DNA of 64,000 bases. It comes from G963663365 sp963663365 (GTDB lineage Bacteria > Hinthialibacterota > Hinthialibacteria > Hinthialibacterales > G963663365). Shown here piece after piece: positions 9,012 through 18,314 of the stretch. The notes beneath the pieces were generated by a model. The model was not told the DNA's origin. It worked only from the letters and a program-made list of their open reading frames with translations, and made no database searches. The first letter of the stretch is position 1, and every line of letters begins with the position of its first letter. The stretch spans positions 1,240,001 to 1,304,000 of the forward strand of contig CAXXIH010000001.1 in the NCBI GenBank assembly GCA_963663365.2. Direction: 5' to 3'. Made by a program: the position numbers and the translations under genes.

Positions 9012-10934
9012 ATGATGGAAGTTCCTGAATCAACCTCGGCCGCTTTAGCTAGTGTGTTGAAGCGTTTAATGAAAAGAGTCTTAGGGAAATTTTACGCCTT
9101 AAATGCAGCCTCAATATCCTATCTCTGGGGGCTGATATGCAAATATAAATTTCTTTTCTCCATCACTGTTTTTACTTCATTGTTGGCCGCCGTCTTTGAA
9201 GGTGGGACAATGGGAATGTTGGCGCTGGCGCTACAAGTGCTTGGCGCCGGAGATGATGAGCAATTTGTTGAGCAGTTCGGAAAGTTGGGACAAGCGATTG
9301 ATTTTCTGGATCAACATTTCAGCCGCTCAGGTTTGTTTTTCCTTCTTGTCGGACTTGCAATATTAGCGCAAATATTTAGAAGTTTGCTGCAATTTTCGAG
9401 CAAGGCATATGCGGCTCGTCTTCAGGCGCGTATCAGCGCTATTTCCCGTCTGCAGATGTTTAAGCAGATGCTTAAAATCAGCTATGGATCATACAGTAAA
9501 TATAAAATCGGGGATTTGATTAATTCACTAAACTTAGCGATCCATATGGGAAGGCTATTTTGGTTTTTTAGTTTATTAATGTGTGAATGCTTTCTATTGG
9601 CTGCATATATTTTGATTTTGCTCTGGATATCGTGGATACCGACCATCGGTGCGGCAATTGTGCTTTTACCAATTAGTTTGCTTCTTAAATCCGTCGTTAA
9701 ACGAATTCGGCGAATCGCAACTGATTGTTTGCAGGCAATTGTTAAACAGAGCCTTGTTTCAGCTGAATTTCTCCAAGGCATGGCGCTTATCCGCTCTTTT
9801 GGAAATGAAAACCATGCATATGAACGTTTGAAAGTGACTGTTAAGGAAAGCACCGAAGAGCAGAGACGTTCAGCTGTCTATCAAGCTTCTGTCATGCCAT
9901 TGGTTGAAAGCGGAACCGCGCTGTTGCTGGGCGCGGCTCTTGTCGTAGGTTTTATATTGACCGGTGATGGATTTCGCGAACATTTACCGATCATCGGCAT
10001 CTTTTTGGTGGTCCTGTATCGCATGATTCCGCGTTTTGGCACCGCAAACACGACATATGCCCAGCTTACAAATGAGATTCCCTATATACTGCGGATTACT
10101 GATTTGCTAAATACGCTTGATAAGCAATATCCCAAAGAGGGACAACGTGAATCCGAAGGATTAAAGAAGTCAATTGATTTTGTGAATGTTGTACTTCGAT
10201 ACAATGGAATGGATGAGCCGGCCTTAAACAACGTTTCCTTTTCCATTCCGAAAGGCAGCATGATCGCTTTGGTGGGGGCTTCCGGTTCCGGGAAATCATC
10301 TGTGGCTGGAATTCTCCTACGTCTGCACGATATCACTGGAGGGCGTGTGCTTATAGATGGGCATGATTTTTACGGTTTGAATGCAACCAGCTGGAGAAAT
10401 CATGTAGGCGTTGTGACGCAGGATGTATTTCTTTTTCACGACACCGTCACAGAAAACATTCGATTCGGAAGACTTGACGCGAGTGATGAAGATGTGCGCC
10501 GTGCGGCCGAAGTGGCCTGTGCGGCGACTTTTATTGAACAATTGAAGGACGGCTATTCGACCATAGTCGGTGAACGCGGAGTTGAACTCTCGGGTGGGCA
10601 GAGGCAACGAATTGCCATTGCCCGCGCTCTTATTCGAAACCCCGAATTGCTAATCTTGGATGAGGCCACAAGTGCACTGGATAGCGAAGCGGAAGAACAA
10701 ATTCATCGCGGGATTCTCGATATTCGCTCAGAATGCACAATCCTTGTAATTGCCCATCGACTCTCAACGGTAACCGCTGCGGATTGCATTCATGTTATTG
10801 AAAACGGTGCAATTGTGGAAAGTGGAAAGCATCAAGACCTGATTTCAGCCAAAGGGCGTTATGCGCAGTATTGGAACATGCAGGTATCAAACGATTCTTC
10901 GGAGCCGTTAGAAAACGATCAAAAGGGCATTTGA
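9012..10934 (+). CDS. ABC exporter, fused permease and ATPase (MsbA/PglK type)
   Basis: 640 residues: an N-terminal type I exporter membrane domain (about 45-375, six hydrophobic stretches such as FLFSITVFTSLLAAVFEGG and SGLFFLLVGLAILAQIF) joined to an ATPase. ATPase motifs are complete: Walker A GASGSGKSS near 423-431, the Q-loop in VVTQDVFLFHDTVTENIRFG, signature LSGGQRQRIAIARAL near 526, Walker B LLILDEATSALDSEAE and H-loop VIAHRLST. It would act as a homodimer in the inner membrane. Its convergent placement 21 bases from the nonulosonic-acid operon suggests export or flipping of a lipid-linked saccharide, as PglK/WlaB-type flippases do. That link is inference; lipid A or peptide export are alternatives. 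Confidence 0.9.
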   Translation: MMEVPESTSAALASVLKRLMKRVLGKFYALNAASISYLWGLICKYKFLFSITVFTSLLAAVFEGGTMGMLALALQVLGAGDDEQFVEQFGKLGQAIDFLDQHFSRSGLFFLLVGLAILAQIFRSLLQFSSKAYAARLQARISAISRLQMFKQMLKISYGSYSKYKIGDLINSLNLAIHMGRLFWFFSLLMCECFLLAAYILILLWISWIPTIGAAIVLLPISLLLKSVVKRIRRIATDCLQAIVKQSLVSAEFLQGMALIRSFGNENHAYERLKVTVKESTEEQRRSAVYQASVMPLVESGTALLLGAALVVGFILTGDGFREHLPIIGIFLVVLYRMIPRFGTANTTYAQLTNEIPYILRITDLLNTLDKQYPKEGQRESEGLKKSIDFVNVVLRYNGMDEPALNNVSFSIPKGSMIALVGASGSGKSSVAGILLRLHDITGGRVLIDGHDFYGLNATSWRNHVGVVTQDVFLFHDTVTENIRFGRLDASDEDVRRAAEVACAATFIEQLKDGYSTIVGERGVELSGGQRQRIAIARALIRNPELLILDEATSALDSEAEEQIHRGILDIRSECTILVIAHRLSTVTAADCIHVIENGAIVESGKHQDLISAKGRYAQYWNMQVSNDSSEPLENDQKGI

Positions 10935-10955
10935 AAAAGGATTGGCTCGGGTGCT

Positions 10956-12410
10956 CTATTGGAGGGATTCAGGGATTCTCATCTCCTGCCGGATAAGTTC
11001 TGTCATGCGTTCGAGAGCTTTACCGTCCAATTTCATATAACGCGATATGATTTCTTGTTGCTTTTCTTGTAATCTTTCATGAGCGGTATTTGGATGTAAA
11101 ATTGTTTTTGTAAAAACGCGAAAATCATCGATATTCTTTGCGTGAAGGGAGCCACCCAATGATGCAAAGAAGTTCTTCTCATCTTTTCCATCGAAGTTGA
11201 AAGTTATGATCGGTTTGCCAAATCCCATGGCGAGCAGGATTGTGCTTGAATACTGTGAAAGAAATAGATCACAAGCATGGATCAATGAAATCAACTCGTA
11301 ATCCTGCACAGCAGAGACGCGTGGAGAATATGCGTGAACGAAATCATAGTCATGTATATTTTCGCGTGGATGGAGCTTAATCACTAAGTTTATGTCTTCG
11401 TTTTCCAAAATCGCATCAACGATTGAGTGAATTTGCTTTTGGTATTCTTGAAGAGTACTGATGCCGAAATGAACGACCGCTTGTGTGCAAAGCACCGCGA
11501 GTTTTCCATTGGGTATTTGTAAATCCTGCAAGATGTGATTTTTCAATGCCGTAGCGTCTTCTTTGATAAGTCTGTTGTAGAGCTGATCATGGTCGGGATG
11601 TCCGGTGACGACCATTTTTTCTTTTGGTACGCCTTGCCTCGCAAACTGTTCGACGAAAGCTTCACCCATAACGGCGATCTTCTTTGATTCTCCACCTCCA
11701 AATCCTGGTATCGATTCGAATGTTAGTCCCATGGTTGAAAGTATTCGATTTGTGGCTGAGTTTCGAAGTGTTTGCAGCGATGGTCTTGAAGGTGAGGTTT
11801 TTTGAGAAGTCTCCGATTCATCATCGTTATTACGCAACCGGTTGTAATACTCTTGCGGCAATGAAAAGGCCCATTGAATCAAAACCGTCGGGATATTACG
11901 GGCGTTGGCTTCCCGAACAAGAAAACCGGTAGCAACACCTGAATCAATGGTCAGTAAGAGAATCGAAGGCTGTTTTGCATTAAGGAATTTAATAGCGGCC
12001 TTACGAAGGTGATAACGATCGGAGATATTGCGTATCAGATTGTATAATCGGGCGCCAAAGACTTTGAAGAATGCCGGCGGAGGAGGAGTAATATCGGGAT
12101 AATTTTCAACGGGCATACTTAGCTTTTGGCCAAGCAATTCTACTTCCGCAGCATCTCTTTGAGGAAGTAGGCAGACCTGGCAATCCATCCCTTCTGCATG
12201 AAGGTTCTGTAGGAGATGAGTAAGAGAATGCACTGCATGAGGAGCATGCCCTACCAATAGGACACGTATTGAGGTGTCTTTGTTCGAGGCCACTGTGGCC
12301 ATCGTATTATTGCCGGAAGTCCTGGTATCGTTTGGTAATATTTTCATTCCCATTTTTAGTGGCATTAGGAGAACAACAGAATCTTGAATTGCCAAGTTTA
12401 GTCGATCCAT
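10956..12410 (-). CDS. GT-B-like polysaccharide glycosyltransferase or capsule biosynthesis protein
   Basis: 484 residues, last gene of the nonulosonate operon, 82 bases after the aminotransferase gene. The chain shows two Rossmann-like halves. The C-terminal half contains KEKMVVTGHPDHDQL, INLVIKLHPRENIHDY and LISLIHACDLFLSQYSST followed by GKPIITFNFDG, the pattern of CDP-glycerol-transferase, UDP-GlcNAc 2-epimerase-like and capsule glycosyltransferases. This makes it the best candidate for transferring the CMP-activated sugar made by the preceding genes, although a hydrolysing-epimerase role cannot be excluded. The start is uncertain: internal ATGs at 12362, 12350 and 12302 are possible, the last placing the first beta strand (IRVLLVGHAPHA) nearer the N-terminus; none has a strong ribosome binding site. 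Confidence 0.65.
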   Translation of the reverse strand: MDRLNLAIQDSVVLLMPLKMGMKILPNDTRTSGNNTMATVASNKDTSIRVLLVGHAPHAVHSLTHLLQNLHAEGMDCQVCLLPQRDAAEVELLGQKLSMPVENYPDITPPPPAFFKVFGARLYNLIRNISDRYHLRKAAIKFLNAKQPSILLLTIDSGVATGFLVREANARNIPTVLIQWAFSLPQEYYNRLRNNDDESETSQKTSPSRPSLQTLRNSATNRILSTMGLTFESIPGFGGGESKKIAVMGEAFVEQFARQGVPKEKMVVTGHPDHDQLYNRLIKEDATALKNHILQDLQIPNGKLAVLCTQAVVHFGISTLQEYQKQIHSIVDAILENEDINLVIKLHPRENIHDYDFVHAYSPRVSAVQDYELISLIHACDLFLSQYSSTILLAMGFGKPIITFNFDGKDEKNFFASLGGSLHAKNIDDFRVFTKTILHPNTAHERLQEKQQEIISRYMKLDGKALERMTELIRQEMRIPESLQ

Positions 12411-12492
12411 ATTTTAGCGGAAAAGACATCTTGAGTAAGCTGTGTTTACGGCCCAAAACGGTCTTGACTGTTTTTCGTGGCCTGAAACTTGA

Positions 12493-13611
12493 TCAAATGG
12501 CTCGAAAGTCACGGATTCTGTCACAAATGGTATCAATGTCAGCCGGCTTCAGCATTGGAGACGAGGGCAGAGAGAGGCCGCGGCTTGAGATGTCACATGA
12601 TACGGGAAATTCCGACGAAGAAGCCAGGTAAGGAGGCTGCTCATGCAAGGGATAGAAAAAAGGACGTGTCTCGATGCCCGCTTCTAAAAGAGATGCCGCC
12701 AAGGCATCGCGTTGTTCTGTTGAAATTCCTTTCTTGATCAGCATCGAGAATAACCATAGGCATGGCATGGCCCAGGGCATCGAAGGCGGTAAATCGATCC
12801 AGGATATTTCAGCCAGACGTTCTCTGTATTGCTTGTCGACAGCGGCGCGAAGGGTTTGCAATTTCGGAAAGGCCTCAAGCTGCGCAATTCCAAGAGCGGC
12901 CTGGAGGTTCGTCATACGGAAATTAAATCCGGGGACTTCATGCCAATAGCGCTTGGTGCGTCTCATGCCATGATCGCGCAACACGAGCATCTTATCGGCT
13001 AATTCCGGACTAGAGGTGATGACCATACCACCCTCACCTGTGGTAATGGCCTTGTTAGAGAAGAAACTGAAACACCCGATATCGCCGCAAGTACCCACAC
13101 GTTTACTATCATAGCGGGCACCCAGGGCTTCGGCGCAGTCTTCGATGACGAATAATCCCTTCTCCTTTGCGATCTTTAAAATCGGACCCATCTCACAAGG
13201 ATGACCATAGAGATGAACGGGGATCACTGCGCGTGTATTGGGAGTGATGGCCTTTTCGAAGGCCGCCGGATCGAGATTCCAATATTCTTGTGATACATCC
13301 GCCAACACCGGACATGCACCGGCATGGATGACAGCATTTGCCGTTGCGGCGAATGTTAGATCGGGGACGATAACCTCATCACCAGGCCCGATATCCAGGG
13401 CCTTTAGAGCCAGATGAATCGCGGTTGTTCCACTCGACGCCGTAAGTGCAAAATTCACTTCATGCAATTCGGCAAATTCTTTTTCAAACCGTTTTACATA
13501 GTCACCTTGCGATGAAATCCAACCCGACTTGATGCAATCCGTTACATATTCAAGTTCATTGCCCAAAAGGACGGGCTCCATAACCGGAAATCGGTTTCCA
13601 GTGGTTGTCAT
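12493..13611 (-). CDS. DegT/DnrJ/EryC1-family sugar aminotransferase
   Basis: 372 residues of the PLP-dependent nucleotide-sugar aminotransferase family. Visible landmarks: ASSGTTAIHLAL, GDEVIVPDLTFAATANAV, VIEDCAEALGA with the PLP-ring Asp near 158, and FFSNKAITTGEGGM with the Schiff-base Lys near 187, then FNFRMTNLQAALGIAQL. These enzymes aminate 4-keto sugars. With gmd upstream the likely substrate is a GDP-4-keto-6-deoxy sugar, giving a perosamine-like or legionaminate-precursor amino sugar (inference). The ATG at 13611 is preferred, with GAGG nine bases upstream; a TTG at 13626 overlapping the preceding stop codon is the alternative. Confidence 0.9.
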   Translation of the reverse strand: MTTTGNRFPVMEPVLLGNELEYVTDCIKSGWISSQGDYVKRFEKEFAELHEVNFALTASSGTTAIHLALKALDIGPGDEVIVPDLTFAATANAVIHAGACPVLADVSQEYWNLDPAAFEKAITPNTRAVIPVHLYGHPCEMGPILKIAKEKGLFVIEDCAEALGARYDSKRVGTCGDIGCFSFFSNKAITTGEGGMVITSSPELADKMLVLRDHGMRRTKRYWHEVPGFNFRMTNLQAALGIAQLEAFPKLQTLRAAVDKQYRERLAEISWIDLPPSMPWAMPCLWLFSMLIKKGISTEQRDALAASLLEAGIETRPFFYPLHEQPPYLASSSEFPVSCDISSRGLSLPSSPMLKPADIDTICDRIRDFRAI

Positions 13612-13622
13612 ATCTGCAAACC

Positions 13623-14522
13623 TCAACTCATGCCTCTGAGTTTCTCATCGATCAGCTGGACTTGATCCGGAATCTCAGGCAGGTGCAAATCTTGGACTTC
13701 AAGAATCCAAACCGCACGGTGAAGTCCAGCTGTTCGCGCCACTTCCCAAAACCATGAATCTCTCCGCACCGGACAATGTGAATCGGACAATCCATCGTTA
13801 TCGTGAATGTGCAGGGCGCGTATCCATGGGGAAAGTCTAGTGATAAAATCCTCGCCCGAGAATCCTAATGACGTTGCCGAAACCTTGAGATGCCCCACAT
13901 CAAGCAACATTCGAACGTTGGGTGAATCGATCCCTTCCAATAGGCGGACCATCCCTTCTGTGTCAGCGCCCAGCAGAAGTTTGTTTGTGCCGTCGAGCAA
14001 ATTCTTTTGTGCCAAGACGTTGTTCTCAATAAGAATTTCAACATTGTAATCTTCCGCATAGGCTGCCAGCCGCCGCAGGGATGACACATAAATATCTTCG
14101 GCCAAATCCATGCTGTAAGGTTCCAAATCCGAAAGCCGTTGACCTAGATCTTGTGGGCAAGCATGAAAACAGAAACCTGCATGAACGCTATAAAACGGGA
14201 TCTTGAACTCCGAGCACCAATGGACAGCATTCTGTACATGTTCAATGCTTCTGTTGAGTGATTCGGGATCGTTTGATGCCAAATTGAGGACGAAAGGCAC
14301 ATCTGGTGGGGGAAAATAATTATGGATTAAAAAATGGAAGCCATCTTTTGCAGCTAACTCGTGTAGTATACTGCGCATGTTCGGTGGATAGGATTTTGCC
14401 ATTCCAAGTTCGATATGGTTCAGCCCCAAATCCGTGAAAAGTTTCAGCGTATCTTCGAGCGGATCATGCCCTCGTGTGGCTGTTGATATAAAAATTTTGG
14501 GAGTGTATGGATTCAATGCCAT
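13623..14522 (-). CDS. Sugar phosphate isomerase/epimerase-like TIM-barrel protein
   Basis: 299 residues of the xylose isomerase-like/AP endonuclease 2 superfamily. The opening strand KIFISTATRG, NHIELGMAKS, IPFYSVHAGFCFHA, VEILIENNVL (metal Glu), VRMLLDVGHLKVSA (metal Asp/His), ALHIHDNDGLSDSH and the closing WILEVQDL are the usual metal-site strands. It overlaps the NeuD-like gene by ten bases, so it belongs to the same transcript. Its role in the sugar pathway is not obvious; since no neuC/legG hydrolysing epimerase is present, it could isomerise the six-carbon acceptor, but this is a guess. Confidence 0.8.
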   Translation of the reverse strand: MALNPYTPKIFISTATRGHDPLEDTLKLFTDLGLNHIELGMAKSYPPNMRSILHELAAKDGFHFLIHNYFPPPDVPFVLNLASNDPESLNRSIEHVQNAVHWCSEFKIPFYSVHAGFCFHACPQDLGQRLSDLEPYSMDLAEDIYVSSLRRLAAYAEDYNVEILIENNVLAQKNLLDGTNKLLLGADTEGMVRLLEGIDSPNVRMLLDVGHLKVSATSLGFSGEDFITRLSPWIRALHIHDNDGLSDSHCPVRRDSWFWEVARTAGLHRAVWILEVQDLHLPEIPDQVQLIDEKLRGMS

Positions 14523-15124
14523 ACTCCCAACGCTCTAGTATCAGAAGGAACATTGGCAAGCACTACCGAATTTGCCCCCACAATAACTCGGTCGCCCAAT
14601 GCTAGTTTCTCGGCGACAGCCGCGCCTATGCCTACGAATGATTCATCCCCGATTGTTACGCGACCGGCAATTGCCGCCTTCGGTGCAATGTGAACAAAAT
14701 CCCCAAGTCTGGATTCATGATCCACCGATGCTCCCGTATTGACAATACAACATCGTCCCACTTTGACTTCAGTAGCCAAAGTTGCACCCATGCATACCAC
14801 ACTGCCTTTGCCAACCAATACATCGTTTTCAAGGAAGGCTCCGGGATGAATTAGTGGTGGCATGTCAAAATTCTCTGTTTCGAGAGTTTCAAATGCATGT
14901 TTTCTGGTTTTGTTGTCACCGATGGCGATATAGACAGCATTGATATGTTCTTGGAAGTTTGTGATGTCTGCAAATGTTCCGAGAATGGGCTTTCCCTGAA
15001 TCTGTTCTCCGGAACCATCATAGGAGTCATCAAAAAAACCTAGAATAGAAATTCCCGATGCGCGAAGGATCGAAGAGATCACGCGTGCATGCCCTCCCGC
15101 TCCATAAATCGCGGCTGCTTTCAT
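14513..15124 (-). CDS. neuD: NeuD-family sugar O-/N-acyltransferase
   Basis: 203 residues. The N-terminal Rossmann part has AAAIYGAGGHARVISSIL (nucleotide-sugar or PLP-free NeuD fold) and LGFFDDSYDGSG. The C-terminal half is a left-handed beta-helix of hexapeptide repeats (IHPGAFLENDVLVGKGSVV, IVNTGASVDHESRLGDFVHI, IAGRVTIGDESFVGIGAAV). The catalytic His is expected in ASVDHESRLG. It would acetylate, or otherwise acylate with a CoA donor, the amino sugar or the finished nonulosonate. It overlaps neuB by four bases (ATGA) and the next gene by ten, indicating translational coupling. Confidence 0.88.
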   Translation of the reverse strand: MKAAAIYGAGGHARVISSILRASGISILGFFDDSYDGSGEQIQGKPILGTFADITNFQEHINAVYIAIGDNKTRKHAFETLETENFDMPPLIHPGAFLENDVLVGKGSVVCMGATLATEVKVGRCCIVNTGASVDHESRLGDFVHIAPKAAIAGRVTIGDESFVGIGAAVAEKLALGDRVIVGANSVVLANVPSDTRALGVWH

Positions 15125-16173
15125 TGAATGACCTCAAAATCAATTGGTGTTTCCGCCGGAATTGAAGTGGATGCTTTCCGGCCTAGTATTTGATGCAAGA
15201 GTTTAGGCGGCAAACCGCGTAATGGACGTTTTGCCGTTATATTTTCATGCGTGAATTCTTCGCCAGCCTTGATATCTTTTGCCGCCACAAGTCCACGGCG
15301 CATTCCCGGAATATTGCGTTCTTCAGATTCACACGGAACCTTAAGTCCGCTGCCAAGCACGCTCTCCGTCTCACGGATGAGCTCGACCAACTTTAAAAAC
15401 TCACCCGGATCGGAAGATGATGAGTGGTCGGGGCCCGGCAAGTGTTTGTCCAAAGTAAAATGCCGTTCGATGATACAGGCTCCCAATGCAATTGCGGCGA
15501 TGCATGCAGTCGATGTTGTTGTGTGGTCTGAATAGCCTGCAAGGACATTGCATGCGTTTCGCATTGTGACCATTGCGTTAAGATTCGCATCGCATGAAGC
15601 CGACGGGTAATTGGTTGTGCATTGCAGCACGGCAACATTTTCATTGCCGGTGGCGCGAATTGTCCGTATCGCTTCATCAACTTCGGCCAATGTGCACATC
15701 CCTGTTGAAAGAATGATCGGTTTTTTCTTTTTCGCGAGGTATTTTAAAAAAAAAGGCTCGACCGTTTGACCCGAAGCAACTTTGTATGCAGATACTCCTA
15801 ACTCATCAAGGAAATCAATGTCCTCAGTGCTGTAAGGTGTTGAAAGAAAGCAGATACCTTCGGATTTGCATGCCTCTATAATGGAAACATAATCTTGCCG
15901 TTTGAGTTCCAACTTTCGCAGCATATCAAGTTGAGATTCCTCGGGATTTGTTGTTTCCATTTGGTAGGCGGCTTTGGGCGCCGTTTTGCTGACCACGCGC
16001 TCCGCTTTGAAAGTCTGAAATTTGACACAATCCGCACCGCATTCTTTTGCCTTGCGAACCAACTCGATGGCCATATCGACATTACCGTTGTGATTCACAC
16101 CTGCTTCCGCGATGATAAAACAAGGATTGGATTCAGAAATGCTGTGTTTGCCAAGTTGAATTTCTCTATTCAT
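15121..16173 (-). CDS. neuB: N-acetylneuraminate/legionaminate synthase family protein
   Basis: 350 residues, full NeuB length. Domain 1 is the TIM barrel: FIIAEAGVNHNGNVDMA, CVKFQTFKAERVVS, FLSTPYSTEDIDFL, YKVASGQTVEPFFL, ILSTGMCTLAEVDEA, VLQCTTNYPS, AGYSDHT and IERHFTLDKHLPGPDHSSS. Domain 2, from about residue 285, is the antifreeze-like SAF domain (RRGLVAAKDIKAGEEFTHENI, GRKAS). The enzyme condenses phosphoenolpyruvate with a ManNAc-type hexose to form a nonulosonic acid. A GAGGA ribosome binding site lies about eight bases upstream. Which sugar (Neu, Leg, Pse or a variant) cannot be decided from sequence alone. Confidence 0.93.
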   Translation of the reverse strand: MNREIQLGKHSISESNPCFIIAEAGVNHNGNVDMAIELVRKAKECGADCVKFQTFKAERVVSKTAPKAAYQMETTNPEESQLDMLRKLELKRQDYVSIIEACKSEGICFLSTPYSTEDIDFLDELGVSAYKVASGQTVEPFFLKYLAKKKKPIILSTGMCTLAEVDEAIRTIRATGNENVAVLQCTTNYPSASCDANLNAMVTMRNACNVLAGYSDHTTTSTACIAAIALGACIIERHFTLDKHLPGPDHSSSSDPGEFLKLVELIRETESVLGSGLKVPCESEERNIPGMRRGLVAAKDIKAGEEFTHENITAKRPLRGLPPKLLHQILGRKASTSIPAETPIDFEVIQ

Positions 16174-16203
16174 TGGAATCCTCTGTTCTATTCCAAATCG
16201 AGG

Positions 16204-17346
16204 TTAAGATACCTCATAGAATACATTCTGGGTCCAGGTGAGGTTATTTTCAACAAGCACATTGTGTGCATGTTCGCCGTTGGATTTCCCGACGAGTGCC
16301 AAATCGTAATCGACCATCAGTTCAACAAGGCGATCAAATGTGACACGCGGCTCCCAGCCCAAGACCTTGCGGGATTTACTGGTATCCGCGCAAAGACTCT
16401 GGACTTCCGTTGGCCGGTAGTACCAAGGATCGATCTTGATCAGTGTATCACCGGCTGAAATGTGGTCTCCGACTTTTGGATCGACCGATTTTGCGATTCC
16501 GATTTCGTCTTTTCCCTCACCCTTCCATTCGAGTTCGATACCCGCGTAGGTAAAGGCACGCTCAATAAATTCGCGCACACTGTGTGATTCGCCTGTACCG
16601 ATGACAAAATCATCCGGTTCATCGCGTTGAAGCATCATGTGCATGGCTTCGACATATTCCGGAGCGAATCCCCAATCCCGTTTTGCTTCGAGATTGCCCA
16701 AGTGTAGGTGCTTCAGTTCTCCGACTATCATTTTGGCCAGGACTTTTGAAATTTTGCGTGTAACAAAGGCGTCACCCCGCCGTGGGGACTCGTGATTAAA
16801 GAGAATGCCGTTGCAGGCAAAATGCCCATAGGCCTCGCGATAATTGACGGTCATCCAGTAGGCGTACACTTTGGCCGCCGCATAAGGGCTGCGGGGATAG
16901 AATGGCGTCTGCTCCGATTGCGGAGGAGGGGCTGCACCGAACATTTCCGAAGAAGATGCCTGATAGAATTTTGCCTTAACGTCGCTTCGGTGTAGAGCTT
17001 CCAGAATGCGCGTCGTCGCCAATCCTGTGATATCGCCTGTCGCGGTAGGCATATCGAAACTGACACGGACGTGGCTTTGAGCTCCAAGATGATAGATCTC
17101 CTCCGGCTGCACTTCGTAAAGGAGTTTGGTAATGCAATTGGAATCCGTTAAGTCGCCATAGTGAAGAAAAAGGCGCACTTCAGGACGATGGATGTCTTTG
17201 TAGAGATGATGAATCCGTCCTTCATTAAAGCTGCTCGATTTCCTCACAATTGCGTGGACTTCGTAGTTCTTGGATAATAGCAGTTCCGCCAAATACGAAC
17301 CGTCCTGGCCTGTTACCCCTGTAACGATTGCTTTCTTATGGCCCAT
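16204..17346 (-). CDS. gmd: GDP-mannose 4,6-dehydratase
   Basis: 380 residues of the extended SDR family. The NADP site is GVTGQDGSYL (10-19) and the GMD-specific RKSSSFNEGRIHHLY follows. Catalytic residues appear as SSSE (131-134) and Y155-x3-K159 in RSPYAAAKVYAYW; NHESPRRGDAFVTRKIS and LGNLEAKRDWGFAPEYVEAM are diagnostic. The C-terminus has DPWYYRPTEVQSLCAD followed by KVLGWEP. It converts GDP-mannose to GDP-4-keto-6-deoxymannose. Relative to typical GMDs there is a short extra loop around KSVDPKVGDHISAG. AAGGA lies upstream of the ATG. Placed between neuA and neuB, it probably feeds the 6-deoxy part of the final sugar. Confidence 0.92.
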   Translation of the reverse strand: MGHKKAIVTGVTGQDGSYLAELLLSKNYEVHAIVRKSSSFNEGRIHHLYKDIHRPEVRLFLHYGDLTDSNCITKLLYEVQPEEIYHLGAQSHVRVSFDMPTATGDITGLATTRILEALHRSDVKAKFYQASSSEMFGAAPPPQSEQTPFYPRSPYAAAKVYAYWMTVNYREAYGHFACNGILFNHESPRRGDAFVTRKISKVLAKMIVGELKHLHLGNLEAKRDWGFAPEYVEAMHMMLQRDEPDDFVIGTGESHSVREFIERAFTYAGIELEWKGEGKDEIGIAKSVDPKVGDHISAGDTLIKIDPWYYRPTEVQSLCADTSKSRKVLGWEPRVTFDRLVELMVDYDLALVGKSNGEHAHNVLVENNLTWTQNVFYEVS

Positions 17347-17424
17347 GGTCCTTACTTCCTTATTTCAGTACCAATTTTGTGAATCGAAAACATATTTCGC
17401 AAAATGTTTGGTTTATTGAGTGTT

Positions 17425-18138
17425 TTATGAGGACTGCGAATTCAATTGAATCTGTTTGGCGATAAGTTCGGCAACGACAAAATCAAATTCGGTATCGATA
17501 TCGACCATCCTCTCATCGTCAATGATATAGCCAAACATCGTGCCTCCATAGAGATAGCCTTTTTCAAGAACATTCGATGAACGTGTGATGTCCACGCACG
17601 CGTTTAAGACATAGGCTGGAGGCAACATTTGGCGTTGATAGTATACGGACTCATCTTTGCCTTCGATGAATGGCAGTAAGCGGTCGTCTTCACAACGTTT
17701 CATCCAGTAGGGGTGTTGCCGAACCGGCGATACGGATCGGACGCAATCCGCTTCGGGATTTTCAAGGATCTTAACCGCCTCTTCGATATATTTACTTTTC
17801 CTCAAAGGGACGGTTGGCCGGAGATGGACAACAATATCACATTCGTAACCTTCTTCTTCCCGGAGCCAACGCAGGGCATGTTCAAAGACGGGATAATCGG
17901 GAGTGTCATTCTTGGACAATTCAGCGGGACGCATAAATGGGACTTCCGCTCCGTATTCTTTGGCGACATCTGCAATCTCATCATTGTCGGTGGAGACAAT
18001 TACACGATCCAACGATGCGCATGCCAGACCGGTCTCGATGCTCCAAGCAATAAGCGGTTTGCCGCCCAAAAGATGGATGTTTTTTTTCGGAACTCCTCGA
18101 GAGCCACCTCGAGCCGGAATGATCGCGATAGTTGACAT
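17425..18138 (-). CDS. neuA: CMP-nonulosonate cytidylyltransferase
   Basis: 237 residues, first gene of the operon. The nucleotide-binding motif IIPARGGSRGVPKKNIHLLG occupies residues 5-24, followed by KPLIAWSIETG, DRVIVSTDNDEIADVA, VVHLRPTVPLRK (the LRPT/LQPTSP element) and a terminal VDIDTEFDFVVAE whose acidic residues bind metal. It activates a nonulosonic acid with CTP. Sequence alone does not distinguish NeuA, LegF or PseF. A GGAG lies rather far (about 14 bases) upstream of the ATG. The 176-base gap to the next gene upstream should hold the operon promoter. Confidence 0.9.
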   Translation of the reverse strand: MSTIAIIPARGGSRGVPKKNIHLLGGKPLIAWSIETGLACASLDRVIVSTDNDEIADVAKEYGAEVPFMRPAELSKNDTPDYPVFEHALRWLREEEGYECDIVVHLRPTVPLRKSKYIEEAVKILENPEADCVRSVSPVRQHPYWMKRCEDDRLLPFIEGKDESVYYQRQMLPPAYVLNACVDITRSSNVLEKGYLYGGTMFGYIIDDERMVDIDTEFDFVVAELIAKQIQLNSQSS

Positions 18139-18314
18139 TTTCTATTGATCGTCTCCTGTTATTCAGCGGAGGCTTCCAAATCTGCAATACGTTACAGCCA
18201 TCGTTGAATGCCTATAGGTCGGATAGAGATTTTCTATAGTATTGCCAGCGCCGCGTTGTGTTCAACATCAAATTGTGGAATATGTAAACGGATAACACAA
18301 TAGTACTGATACGC

